Source of the DNA: CALHVX01 sp964640725
GTDB lineage: Bacteria; Pseudomonadota; Gammaproteobacteria; Pseudomonadales; Azotimanducaceae
Assembly: GCA_964640725.1 (NCBI GenBank)
Contig: CAZXIJ010000019.1
Coordinates: 1 to 64,000 of the forward strand
Length of the DNA stretch: 64,000 nucleotides
Reading direction: 5' to 3'
Part shown: positions 53,908 through 62,397 of the stretch, piece by piece
Layout: each line of letters opens with the position of its first letter
Numbering within the stretch: position 1 is the stretch's first letter
Position numbers and translations under genes: made by a program
The notes under the pieces: model-generated
Told to the model about the DNA's origin: nothing
Seen by the model: the letters and a program-made list of their open reading frames with translations, nothing else
Databases searched by the model: none

Positions 53908-54318
53908 TTATGCGGGGCGTTTGAAGGTCAGCCAGAAGCCGCTGTCGGTGAGCGTGTCCATGAGTGCCTGGGGGCTGAAAGGCTTGTTCATGAACGCATG
54001 CACGCCAAGATCCATGGCGGCATGAATCAGGCCGGAGTCCCGGGAGCCGCTGAGCGCGATAATCAGCGTGTCTGTCAGCGGTTCTTGCTTGGCCAGCTTG
54101 TGCAGAAGATCCATGGGGTCCACATCAGGCAAACCAAAGTCGACCAGCACCACATCGTAGGGTTCGGCGCGCGCTTTTGCCGTCAGGGCCAGGGCTTCTT
54201 CTCCGCTGCTCGCGCAGTCTACCTGGCACAGGATTCGGGCTGATTTCAGGTTCCGCTCGACCCAGTCACGATCGGCGTCGTCATCTTCTATGAGCAACAG
54301 GCTCAGGGGGGTTGGCAT
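53908..54318 (-). CDS. single-domain response regulator (CheY-like)
   Basis: A 136-residue stand-alone receiver. The acidic pocket is in LLIEDDDADRDWV, the phosphoacceptor is Asp60 in LVDFGLPD, Ser90 is the switch residue (IALSGSRD), and Lys112 lies in NKPFSP. There is no output domain. It is similar to the receiver at 61898, including the C-terminal GFWL/GYWL segment, so the two look like paralogues. It lies downstream of the CheB-CheR hybrid gene, separated by 94 bases with a short GC hairpin. Confidence 0.88.
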   Translation of the reverse strand: MPTPLSLLLIEDDDADRDWVERNLKSARILCQVDCASSGEEALALTAKARAEPYDVVLVDFGLPDVDPMDLLHKLAKQEPLTDTLIIALSGSRDSGLIHAAMDLGVHAFMNKPFSPQALMDTLTDSGFWLTFKRPA

Positions 54319-54386
54319 CGACAGGCACTCTCTGGGAATTCGCCTCGCAGGTCTAGTAGGTATAGCGCACCATGTCGAAAACGCGA

Positions 54387-54399
54387 GGGGCGGCGCCCC
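54387..54399. terminator. short GC hairpin after CheB-CheR hybrid gene
   Basis: GGGGC and GCCCC pair around GGC, 13 bases past the stop of the hybrid gene on its own strand. The stem is only 5 bp and lacks a T-run, so termination here is uncertain. Confidence 0.25.
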
Positions 54400-54412
54400 G
54401 CTGGGCGCCTTC

Positions 54413-57400
54413 CTAGCGGCGCTTGATTTTGCGGTGCATCGCCTTTGTGAGTGTTCTGGATAGAGTCACGGCGTCGAGCTGGCTTTTCTCGATGTAGTCC
54501 ATGGCGCCAGCATCCATCGCTTCCCGCAGGGTTTGTTCGTCCCGGGCCCCGGTGACGATCACGATCGGCGTCGTCGGCAGCAGATTGTTGATGCGCGAGA
54601 CGGTCGCGATGCCGTGGGAGTCTGGCAGCTCGAGGTCGAGCAGAACGAGGGAGAACCGTTCGCGAACGACGGCGCGCCGGGCCTCGTCTACGGTGCTGAC
54701 CCAGACCACGTCCCAATCCTCGCCAAACTGCTGCAGGTAGCTCTCAATGAGCCGGGCATCCTGCTTCGAGTCTTCGATGAGCAGCGCTCGGGGCTGCTCC
54801 GGTTGCTCGGCAACGCGCTGGTCGTTGCTGCTGCGCAGGCCAAAGGCATCGCTGTTGGCAATGATGGAGACGACCACGCCATCTCGCTCGGCGCCGCTGG
54901 ACTTGTACGGCTCGATGCGCACGCACACTTCCTCGGAATCCGGGCCCTCGACAATCTGTACCTTAGATATGCTGTCCCGATTGGCCGCTGCCAGGTCGTC
55001 CAGGAAGCCCGTGTACACCAGATTGTTGGTGGTGTGACCGATGGGCCGGTCGACATCACTGGGCATCAGGTTGAAGTAGCGCTTGAGCGATTCCGTAAAG
55101 CGTCGAACTTTCAGGTCGCCGTCCAGGAACAGCACAGAGATGTTGGTGTTGTGCAGCAGGTTGGTGAGATCGTCGTTCAGATCCGTGATCTCGCGGATCT
55201 TCTCCTGGTACTCGCCATTGACCGTATAGAGCTCTTCGTTGACGGACTGGAGTTCTTCGTTGGTGCTCTGCAGCTCTTCGTTCGAGGCCATGAGCTCCTC
55301 GTTGGAGGACTGCAGTTCTTCGTTCGTCGTTTCGAGTTCCTCGACGGTGATCTGCAGGTGCCCGCGTGCCTGTCGTAGCTCCTCTTCCAGGTCCAGCAGC
55401 CGTCGGTTGCTCTCTTCGTCGTAGTTGTACTGAACCTCGACCTTGGGGTCCGCTTCTGAGGCCGTGTCGTGTCGCTCGAACACCACGACCACGTGGCCCA
55501 GGAGCCCATTGACCTTCAGGGGCGTGGCCATCAGATCGACGATGCTGCGCAGATCGTCCATGACGAAGGGCACGCCGCGGTAGGTCAGGGCTGTGGATTC
55601 CTGTCGCGCGCGGTGTACCGCTGTGGTGACCGGAATGTTCAGATCAGCATGAAGCAGGGCCCCGATGGTGTTGCGCACTGCCCCTGCCTGGGCTTTGCGA
55701 ACGTAGTCTGAGACTTCGCCAAACACGTAGACCGCCTGGTCGTCGCTGTCGAACACGATGCTGGGCGGCAGATGCTTGTCAATAAGCGCTTCGGCGACCG
55801 CCTGGGAGATGGCAATCTGGTTGGTCGGCACGTTCGTTGGCGCGCGAACCAGATTCCGCATGGGCGTACGTTCATAGTTCTGCACCATCGCCCGCGGGTG
55901 ATTGATGCCGGACTTCTTGCAGTAAATCTTGCTGTGCTGGTTCACCGGCTCAAAGTAGTCCGACAGGTTGCCCAGACCTTCTGATGACCCGAGAAACAGG
56001 TATCCCTTGGGGGTTACGGAGTAGTACAGCTGGCTTAGCACCTGGGCCTGCACGTCGCTCTTGAGGTAGATCAGCATGTTCCGGCAGACCACCAGATCCA
56101 TGTTCGAGAACGGCGGGTCGCGGGTGATGTCGTGCGGCGCAAACACCACGCGGCGACGGATTTCGGGCACAATCTGGAACTTGCCGCCGCTGACGCTAAA
56201 GAAGCGCTGCACTCGGGCCTGGCCCAGGTCCTCGAGAATATATTCGTCGTAGGTGGCCTGAGCGCCGATGCTGATGACTTCCTGGTCAACGTCGGTGGCA
56301 AACACCCGGAACGAACGGGGCAGCTTGAGGCGCTCGATGGCTTCCTGCAGGAGCATGGCAACGCTGTAGGCCTCTTCGCCGGTCGCGCACCCGGCACACC
56401 AGACACGAATCTCCGAGCTGGCTGCCGACCGCTCGATAATGGGGTCGATCACCTCCTGCTCGAGATCGGCGAAACACTTTTTGTCGCGGAAAAACCGGGT
56501 GACGTTGATGAGCAGCTCGCGACACAGCGTCGCGCTCTCCGTGTCATCGCTGCGCAGAATTGAGAGGTACTCTTTCAGGCTGTTGACCTGATGGACGGCC
56601 ATGCGGCGCTGGATGCGCCGCGAAACCGTGCTGATCTTGTACTTCGAGAAGTCGATGCCGGACTGGGAGCGCAGAATCGAGAAGACGGTGGTGAGCTCTT
56701 CGTCGGTATCGTTGAACTGCGCCGGGTCGTTGGTGGCGTACTCGACAAATTGCTCGATGGTTCCGGGCAACTCCCGGGCGGGTTTGATGACGTCCGCCAG
56801 GCCCGTGCGCTCTGCGGCGTTGGGCATGCCGTCGAACTTGGCGTCTTCGGGTTGCTGGACCAGTACGATGCCGCCCGCGTCCTTCACGTCCAGCAGTCCG
56901 CGGCTGCCGTCCGTGCCGGTGCCGGAGAGCACCACTGCGATAGCTCGAGCGCCCCGATCCTTCGCCAGGGCCGTGAAGAAGATATCGATGGGCAGGTTCA
57001 GACCGGAGTGGGGCTCGCGCTCAATCAGCCGCAGGCGCCCGTCCGTAATAATCATGTTGTTGCGCGGGGGGATCAGGTAAACGTTGTTGGGCTCGACCCA
57101 CATGCCGTCTTCAACATTGTTGACCCGCAGGCTGGTGTTCTTTGACAACAGCTCCCGCATCAGGCTCTTGAAGTCGGGCGAGAGGTGCTGAACCACGACA
57201 TAAGCCAGGTTCATGTCTCGCTGGGTGTGCTCGAAGAACTGCTGCAGGGCTTCGAGCCCGCCCGCAGAAGCGCCAATCCCGATGATGAAGTCGGGCGCTT
57301 CCCCCCCAGGTTCCGGCGCGATGATCGCGGGGTCGCCTGATGCCAGATCGGAGTCCGGGGCCTCGTTGCCGCCTTGCTCATTCGGGTCTGTGGTGGTCAT
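54413..57400 (-). CDS. CheB-CheR-PAS-receiver hybrid signalling protein
   Basis: A 995-residue fusion. Residues 37-220 are a CheB methylesterase domain with the triad Ser45 (GASAGG), His72 (QHLSPD) and Asp164 (GTGTDGS). Residues 230-500 are a CheR methyltransferase with the SAM motif VWCAGCATGEEAYS and FRDKKCF. About 650-740 is a coiled coil of NEELxxx heptads, followed by a PAS domain (about 745-850). A receiver (870-995) has Asp922 and Lys972. No receiver precedes CheB, so control probably comes through PAS and the C-terminal receiver. No MCP, CheA or CheW gene is nearby. The histidine kinase gene ends 42 bases upstream. Confidence 0.93.
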   Translation of the reverse strand: MTTTDPNEQGGNEAPDSDLASGDPAIIAPEPGGEAPDFIIGIGASAGGLEALQQFFEHTQRDMNLAYVVVQHLSPDFKSLMRELLSKNTSLRVNNVEDGMWVEPNNVYLIPPRNNMIITDGRLRLIEREPHSGLNLPIDIFFTALAKDRGARAIAVVLSGTGTDGSRGLLDVKDAGGIVLVQQPEDAKFDGMPNAAERTGLADVIKPARELPGTIEQFVEYATNDPAQFNDTDEELTTVFSILRSQSGIDFSKYKISTVSRRIQRRMAVHQVNSLKEYLSILRSDDTESATLCRELLINVTRFFRDKKCFADLEQEVIDPIIERSAASSEIRVWCAGCATGEEAYSVAMLLQEAIERLKLPRSFRVFATDVDQEVISIGAQATYDEYILEDLGQARVQRFFSVSGGKFQIVPEIRRRVVFAPHDITRDPPFSNMDLVVCRNMLIYLKSDVQAQVLSQLYYSVTPKGYLFLGSSEGLGNLSDYFEPVNQHSKIYCKKSGINHPRAMVQNYERTPMRNLVRAPTNVPTNQIAISQAVAEALIDKHLPPSIVFDSDDQAVYVFGEVSDYVRKAQAGAVRNTIGALLHADLNIPVTTAVHRARQESTALTYRGVPFVMDDLRSIVDLMATPLKVNGLLGHVVVVFERHDTASEADPKVEVQYNYDEESNRRLLDLEEELRQARGHLQITVEELETTNEELQSSNEELMASNEELQSTNEELQSVNEELYTVNGEYQEKIREITDLNDDLTNLLHNTNISVLFLDGDLKVRRFTESLKRYFNLMPSDVDRPIGHTTNNLVYTGFLDDLAAANRDSISKVQIVEGPDSEEVCVRIEPYKSSGAERDGVVVSIIANSDAFGLRSSNDQRVAEQPEQPRALLIEDSKQDARLIESYLQQFGEDWDVVWVSTVDEARRAVVRERFSLVLLDLELPDSHGIATVSRINNLLPTTPIVIVTGARDEQTLREAMDAGAMDYIEKSQLDAVTLSRTLTKAMHRKIKRR

Positions 57401-57441
57401 GGCTGTGCTACCAGATGCTGCAGTTAAAAGCGCTGTTGATG

Positions 57442-58128
57442 TTATCCGATATTGCTGGAATAGCGACGGGGAATGGCCAGGGTTACCCGAAAACCGTCGT
57501 CGCCCCGTTGCTCGCTGGACAGGGTGCCGCCCAGGCTTCGGGCACCCTGGTTGGCCAGCGTCAGGCCCAGGCCTACGTGCTGCGCGCTGGGACGCTTCCC
57601 GCAGCGATTGAAGGGCCGGATCGCCTGTTCCCAGTCCTTTTCGCTAATTCCGGATCCCTGATCGTCGAAGTGGCAGCGCACCTGGGCCTCATCGCGATCG
57701 ATGAGCACCCGCAGCTGCGACGCGCCGGCGTGATCGGTCACGTTGGCGCACAGGCGCAGGATGATCTGGCGGAGCAGGCGAGGATCGCTGACCAGGTCTG
57801 CATCGCCGTCGATCGCCTTGAGCGCCACACCGGTTCCCGGGATCGTGGAGCGGAGCAGATCGGCCAGGGATCCGATCGCATCTTCGCGAACGCTGTACGC
57901 CAGGTGCGCCAGATCGTGAATGCCATAGATCATCTGCTCCGCAATTTCCGCACTGGCCTGGATCTGAGCCAGCAGCATGGCCGGCTCTTCTTTGAGGCTT
58001 TGACGAATCTCGTCGCCGAGCAGCGCGGAAAACCCGCGGATGTGCCGCAGCGGGGCGCCGACGTCATGGCCGATGGCTCGAATGTAGTCCAGGTACAGGT
58101 TTTCGTTCTCAGAGGGGCTAGCGATCAG
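57442..58128 (-). CDS. histidine kinase without sensor domain
   Basis: About 228 residues: an H-box (IGHDVGAPLRHIRGFSALL, His21 from the proposed start) followed by a HATPase domain with N-box RLCANVTDH, G1 DDQGSGI and G2 GLGLTLA. It lacks any input domain, so it likely works with the receiver encoded just upstream. No ATG, GTG or TTG gives a sensible start. CTG 58128 has GGAG five bases upstream and overlaps the receiver stop by 11 bases, suggesting coupled translation. A more distant TTG is possible but adds odd sequence. Confidence 0.75.
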   Translation of the reverse strand: MIASPSENENLYLDYIRAIGHDVGAPLRHIRGFSALLGDEIRQSLKEEPAMLLAQIQASAEIAEQMIYGIHDLAHLAYSVREDAIGSLADLLRSTIPGTGVALKAIDGDADLVSDPRLLRQIILRLCANVTDHAGASQLRVLIDRDEAQVRCHFDDQGSGISEKDWEQAIRPFNRCGKRPSAQHVGLGLTLANQGARSLGGTLSSEQRGDDGFRVTLAIPRRYSSNIG

Positions 58129-58561
58129 GTTTCTCCGTTGGCAGCTCGATGACGCGCCAGTAGTGGTCGAGCATCTCGATACCCTCAACGAAGGAATCCC
58201 CCAGGGCGGATTTGACCATGTAGCCTGCGACGTTCTGCTCGTAAGCCTTAAACACATCCTGGTCGTCGCGCGATGTGCTCATGACAAAGATCGTCAGATG
58301 CTTTAGCGCTGAATCCGCTCGGACTTCGTCCAGAAATTCGTGCCCGTTCATGCGGGGCATGTTGATGTCCAGCAGCACGATGACCGGCATGACGACCTTC
58401 GTCTCCGATTGGCCCCGTAGAATGCTCAGGGCCTCGACGCCGTCTTGGGCCCAGACCAGGCGATTGGCGATGCGTTTTTTGGCCAGGGTCCTCTGGAACA
58501 GCTCGACGTCGAGCTCGTCGTCGTCGATCATCAGGATATCAACTGGTCTGAACTGGTCCAT
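58118..58561 (-). CDS. single-domain response regulator (Rcp1-like)
   Basis: A 147-residue receiver with acidic residues in LMIDDDELDVELFQRTL, phosphoacceptor Asp65 in VLLDINMPRMNG, switch Ser/Thr near 95-96 (VMSTSRDD) and Lys117 in YMVKSAL. The longer DELDVELFQRTLAKKR start and C-terminal YWRVIELP tail resemble Rcp1-type regulators paired with phytochrome-like kinases. ATG 58561 with GAGGG upstream is preferred over a TTG five codons earlier. Its 3' end overlaps the kinase gene by 11 bases. Confidence 0.88.
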   Translation of the reverse strand: MDQFRPVDILMIDDDELDVELFQRTLAKKRIANRLVWAQDGVEALSILRGQSETKVVMPVIVLLDINMPRMNGHEFLDEVRADSALKHLTIFVMSTSRDDQDVFKAYEQNVAGYMVKSALGDSFVEGIEMLDHYWRVIELPTEKPDR

Positions 58562-58572
58562 GTCGTGTGCCC

Positions 58573-60027
58573 TCAAGCTCCGCCGAGGTAGGTTTCCGGG
58601 TAGCGGGCGCGAACCTGTGCCCAGGCCGAAGCCTGCAGGTCCTGCCCGCGCTGGCGAGTCAGAGCTCGCCAGCGGGACGCGGTCGCGTTGAGCGCCTCCC
58701 CAGCGGTCAGCTTGCCATCCACGGCCAGAGAAATGAATCGCGCAAGGGCACTAAAGTAGTCCGCCTGGCCGCCGATGTGGCAGTCCGGCAGGCAGTGAGT
58801 CAAAGACGCCTGGTGCAGCTCGAGAAACTCCGGCGAGTAGGTGCTCTGGATCGCCGGGTCCGAGTAGTGCTCGGCGCGGAACGGGTCGAAATAGCCGTCC
58901 ACCTCCCGCACCGCCAGGGTAGACGCCGAGGGGCTGCAGGCGAACAGCATGAACAGGTAGGCGAGTTCCGGCTGCGCTGAGGCGCGCGCCACCGTGTAGT
59001 TCCAGCCCCAGTTGAAGTAGGGCAGTCCGTGCTCCCGAACGCTGTCACTGGCCGGCGGCTCAAAGGCCGCGATCTGGTTCCGGATCAGCGAGGTGGACTG
59101 CTGGAAGGCTTTCTGGGACCCGCCCCAGCCAATGTTGATCAGGCTGGAGCCGCGCTTGAAGTCGCGCCAGTTGTCGAAAAGGCTGGCGCCGCGCACGCCC
59201 GGAGCCAGGCTGCCGGTGGCATCGACCAGGGCTTGCAGGGCGGCAGTTGCCGCGTCGCTGGTGATCTGCGGACGCATGTCCGCATCAAAGGGCAGGGTGC
59301 CCGTCTCGTGCAGCCGCAGCCAGAATTCCCAAACCGCGTAATCAGGGATGCGGAACAGATTGCCGCCATAGCGCTGCTCGTCTGGCGCGCTGTAGAACGC
59401 CATCAGCTCGTCCAGCTCCGCCCAGCTGGAAAACTGGTCGGCCGGCCGGCCGGTCTGGTCGGCAAAACGCTTGTGTCGGTCGGCGGCGCGCAACACCTGG
59501 CGATTCAGGAAGCCCAGGTAAACGTCGCCGTCGGTCTGGTAACCGTAGTAACGGCCTTGCCAGCTGCCGTCCGCTTGTTGCATCAGACCGTTTCGATAGC
59601 CCTTCGGCTCGTGCCGGGCGACGTACTCGTCCAGCGGCGCGATGGCTTTCGCCTCCACCAGGTCGGTCAGCCCGAAGGAGGCCGGCAGGCCGATGTCAAA
59701 ATCGGCGTCTTTCTTGCTGGCAGCCAGGAGCAGATAGGTGTTGACGTCGTTGACGGGCACGTAGCGCGCCAATACCTCGACGCCGGTCTGGGCGGTAAAC
59801 AGCCTGATGAGCGGCTGCAGGTTGGCTTCGGATCCGGAGGGAAGAATGAGGTTGAGGGCCCTGCCGCGGCCCAATCGGCTGGCCGTCTCCAGCGCGTAGC
59901 TGGCCGCCGGGTCCAGCGGTGGCGCCGGCGCCGCAGCGAGCGCCGCGGGCCCGAGCGAGCTCGCCAGCGTGACCGTTCCTGTTTGCTGCAGGAAGTGGCG
60001 ACGGCTTGTTCGGGTGGGGTGGGCCAC
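58573..60027 (-). CDS. Tat-exported extracellular solute-binding protein
   Basis: A 484-residue type 1/2 substrate-binding protein (iron/polyamine/sugar group). The N terminus is a Tat signal (TSRRHFLQQTGTVTLASSLG, twin Arg 9-10). The mature protein shows LNLILPSGSEANLQPLIRLFTAQTGVEV and later WAELDELMAFYSAP, GSSLINIGWGGSQ and LPYFNWGWNYTVAR. No permease or ATPase gene is in the window. It starts at GTG 60027 and stops 11 bases before the receiver start at 58561 on the same strand. It is divergent from a membrane kinase, so it may be a ligand sensor rather than a transporter part. Confidence 0.83.
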   Translation of the reverse strand: MAHPTRTSRRHFLQQTGTVTLASSLGPAALAAAPAPPLDPAASYALETASRLGRGRALNLILPSGSEANLQPLIRLFTAQTGVEVLARYVPVNDVNTYLLLAASKKDADFDIGLPASFGLTDLVEAKAIAPLDEYVARHEPKGYRNGLMQQADGSWQGRYYGYQTDGDVYLGFLNRQVLRAADRHKRFADQTGRPADQFSSWAELDELMAFYSAPDEQRYGGNLFRIPDYAVWEFWLRLHETGTLPFDADMRPQITSDAATAALQALVDATGSLAPGVRGASLFDNWRDFKRGSSLINIGWGGSQKAFQQSTSLIRNQIAAFEPPASDSVREHGLPYFNWGWNYTVARASAQPELAYLFMLFACSPSASTLAVREVDGYFDPFRAEHYSDPAIQSTYSPEFLELHQASLTHCLPDCHIGGQADYFSALARFISLAVDGKLTAGEALNATASRWRALTRQRGQDLQASAWAQVRARYPETYLGGA

Positions 60028-60036
60028 GAATTGGCT

Positions 60037-60061
60037 CTACACTGCAGTGATCAAAGTGTAG
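60037..60061. promoter_or_regulatory. inverted repeat between solute-binding protein and kinase genes
   Basis: CTACACT (60037-60043) and AGTGTAG (60055-60061) are perfect complements 11 bases apart. CACTGCAGTG (60040-60049) is itself a 10-bp palindrome. The site fills the short divergent region, so it is a plausible binding site controlling both genes. The cognate regulator is unknown. Confidence 0.45.
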
Positions 60062-60124
60062 CCGAGAAATGAGATCGAACGGATTGCGACCACGCTGGCC
60101 CTGGCTTTCGGCCTGATTGCGCTG

Positions 60125-61936
60125 ATGCATGTCATCGCCGTGGTGATCGGCTGGTGGGGCTATCGGGCCATTGAAACGCAGCAAACGGAACTGACGGCTC
60201 GGGTTCTGCCGGTGTCGACGGCATCCCAGCAAAGTGCTGACCTCATTGCGCAGGTTCAGGTGCTGGCGCCGCAGATTCCTGAAATCAATCGTAGCGTCCA
60301 GCTCGACGCGTTCGGACGGACCTTGCGGGAACTGTTGCAAGGGGTCGAAGGCCGCCTTGCGGTCAACCAGCTTGATGATGAAGCGGTGGCCGCTCGGCTG
60401 CGGCAGGCGGACGAAGCTCTTGTTGCTGCGGTCGATGCCCAGGGAATGTTGATCTCTGAGCGAGAGCAGTTCGAGGTTTCCCAGCGCAAGGCCCTGCGCG
60501 ATCTGGAGCAGCTCAAGGTGGCGCTGGAGGTCTATGACGCCGGCACCGATAGCGGCGACGCCGCGGGCCGAGTGCTCCAGGAAACCCTGCGGGGGCTTGC
60601 GGACTGGCAGGCCCTGGTCCTGACGCTCGCGTCGCTGCAGGACGAGACCGCGCTGGACGAGACCGCCGCCAGCATTGCCCGGGGTATCCGCCAGAGCGTG
60701 CGCGCGCTGTCTCGGGTAGGGCTGCTGCAGCAGGCACCGGATCTCGCGGATCGCTTCTTGACGCTGCTTGAGGGGATGTCTGAACAGGGCGGCCCCTTTG
60801 AGTCCTGGCGAGCGCAGATCCTGGCTGCAGGGATCGTCGGAGAGCGGGTGTCGGCCTTAAGCGATTCGGCCGCCCAGCTGGCAAGCCGCCTGAGCCAGCT
60901 GGTCGACAGCCAGAACCTGCGCGCTGCGGCCGCAAGCCGGGAACTGGGCGAAACGCTGAGAACGGCAGAGGTTGCGCTGTTCGTGGTCTCCCTCGCGGCG
61001 CTCCTGCTCAGTGTTCTGTTTGTGCGTTTTCTGGTGTTTCGCGGGGTTGTGGCGCCCCTGGACGCGCTCACCCGTCGAACCACGGACCTGGCAAGCGGAG
61101 ATCTGAGCTCGCCGGTGCCAAGCCCGCGCTTTTCGGAACTGGCGACCATCGCCGAAGCGCTGAAAGTGTTCCAGAGGAGCCTTCAGCGGTTGGCTCGGGC
61201 CGACGAACAGCTCAGGCGCCAGAACGAGAAGCTGGTGTTCGCGAACGAGGAGCTGAACCGCTTTGCCTACGCGGCCTCCCACGATCTGCGCTCGCCGCTG
61301 CGCGGTGTCAAGACCCTCGCCGGCTTTGTCCGCGACGATTTCGAAGGCCCCATGCCAGAGGTCATTGATCACCACCTCGGTCGCATGGAAGCTCGTTTGA
61401 GCAAAATGGAGGCCCTGCTGGAGGACTTGCTGGCCTATAGCCGAGCCGGGGCAGAGATCGAGCGCTACCAGCAGGTCTCGTTGCGAGCAATTGTTGCAGA
61501 GGCGCGGATGGTGCTGTCGTTGCAGGAAGATCTGGACATTGCCTGCGAGGAGGGCGCTGACGAGGTCTACGTGCCGCCGCTTGCTGTGCGCCAGGTGTTG
61601 CGCAATCTGATCGACAACGCCATTAAGCACCACGATGGCCTGGAGCCCCTGCGCGTCCGGGTTAAAGCACTCGTGGATGCGTACTGGACCCGCATCGAGA
61701 TCACGGACAACGGCCCGGGCATCCCGCCTGCCTACCGTGAGCGCGTCCTGAAGATGTTTCAGACCCTCAAAGGTGCCTCTGCCAGCCAGACCTCAGGCAT
61801 GGGGCTGGCGATGGTCGAGCGGTTGGTGCAGCGTGCCGGTGGCAGGCTCGAGATCGCTGAGCCCGAGGCCGGACGGGGAACCCGCGTGGTGCTGTTGCTA
61901 CCGGCTGAGGGACAGCCAGTAGCCCTCGCCCCTTAG
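60125..61936 (+). CDS. membrane histidine kinase
   Basis: A histidine kinase of at least 603 residues. A first membrane segment at the N terminus and a second at about 282-304 flank a roughly 260-residue helical periplasmic sensor. HAMP (about 305-358) and a coiled coil lead to the H-box AYAASHDLRSPLRG (His386). The HATPase has N-box LRNLIDNAIKHH, G1 EITDNGPGIP and G2 SQTSGMGLAMVERL. From ATG 60125 the first membrane helix is only partial; in-frame hydrophobic codons extend back to about 60062 without a standard start. Rare initiation or a one- or two-base error near 60069 is likely. Confidence 0.85.
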   Translation: MHVIAVVIGWWGYRAIETQQTELTARVLPVSTASQQSADLIAQVQVLAPQIPEINRSVQLDAFGRTLRELLQGVEGRLAVNQLDDEAVAARLRQADEALVAAVDAQGMLISEREQFEVSQRKALRDLEQLKVALEVYDAGTDSGDAAGRVLQETLRGLADWQALVLTLASLQDETALDETAASIARGIRQSVRALSRVGLLQQAPDLADRFLTLLEGMSEQGGPFESWRAQILAAGIVGERVSALSDSAAQLASRLSQLVDSQNLRAAAASRELGETLRTAEVALFVVSLAALLLSVLFVRFLVFRGVVAPLDALTRRTTDLASGDLSSPVPSPRFSELATIAEALKVFQRSLQRLARADEQLRRQNEKLVFANEELNRFAYAASHDLRSPLRGVKTLAGFVRDDFEGPMPEVIDHHLGRMEARLSKMEALLEDLLAYSRAGAEIERYQQVSLRAIVAEARMVLSLQEDLDIACEEGADEVYVPPLAVRQVLRNLIDNAIKHHDGLEPLRVRVKALVDAYWTRIEITDNGPGIPPAYRERVLKMFQTLKGASASQTSGMGLAMVERLVQRAGGRLEIAEPEAGRGTRVVLLLPAEGQPVALAP

Positions 61937-62311
61937 CAGATCAACGAATTCGTTCACGTTGATGGGCTTGTTCATGAAGCTGTTGGCGCCGTGCCGGTAG
62001 ACAGCCTCAACGACCGCGGGGTCGTGATTGCCCGTCAGAGCGATGGAGTACAGATCCTGATTCCAGCCCAGGGACTTCAAATCGGCAAGGACGGACAGGC
62101 CATCCCGGTCCGGCAGGCCCAGGTCGAGCAGCATGGCGTCCAGCGCTTTCACGCTCATTGCACGCTGACGCCCGATCTCGGCCATCGCGCCCTCGGCCGA
62201 GGTCTCGACCAGTAGCTCACAGCGAACACGAGCCAGCGCCAACGCCTGCCGTACCAGCACCACGTCAGCGGGGTCATCTTCGACGAGCAGGAGCCGCAAC
62301 ATTTTCGCCAT
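61898..62311 (-). CDS. single-domain response regulator (CheY-like)
   Basis: A 137-residue receiver: LLLVEDDPADVVLVRQAL, phosphoacceptor Asp63 in MLLDLGLPDRDG, switch Thr93 in IALTGNHD and Lys115 in NKPINVNE. The C-terminal GYWLSLSR echoes GFWLTFKR of the receiver at 53908. It probably serves the neighbouring membrane kinase. Its last 39 bases overlap the kinase 3' end on the opposite strand. The start may be ATG 62311 or the ATG three codons later. It is divergent from the second CheB-CheR gene. Confidence 0.87.
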   Translation of the reverse strand: MAKMLRLLLVEDDPADVVLVRQALALARVRCELLVETSAEGAMAEIGRQRAMSVKALDAMLLDLGLPDRDGLSVLADLKSLGWNQDLYSIALTGNHDPAVVEAVYRHGANSFMNKPINVNEFVDLLRGEGYWLSLSR

Positions 62312-62397
62312 CCCGCAATCTAGCAGGGCAGTCCAGGAAGTGGCAAACTATCCAGAGGACGGTTTTGGCGGCTGGGCGTGATTGAGCGTGCTTGAAC

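Noticed and set aside
55190..55345. Tandem repeat or CRISPR-like array
   Set aside because: The repeated pattern is coding: NEELxxx heptads of the coiled coil in the CheB-CheR hybrid. No spacers or cas genes are present.
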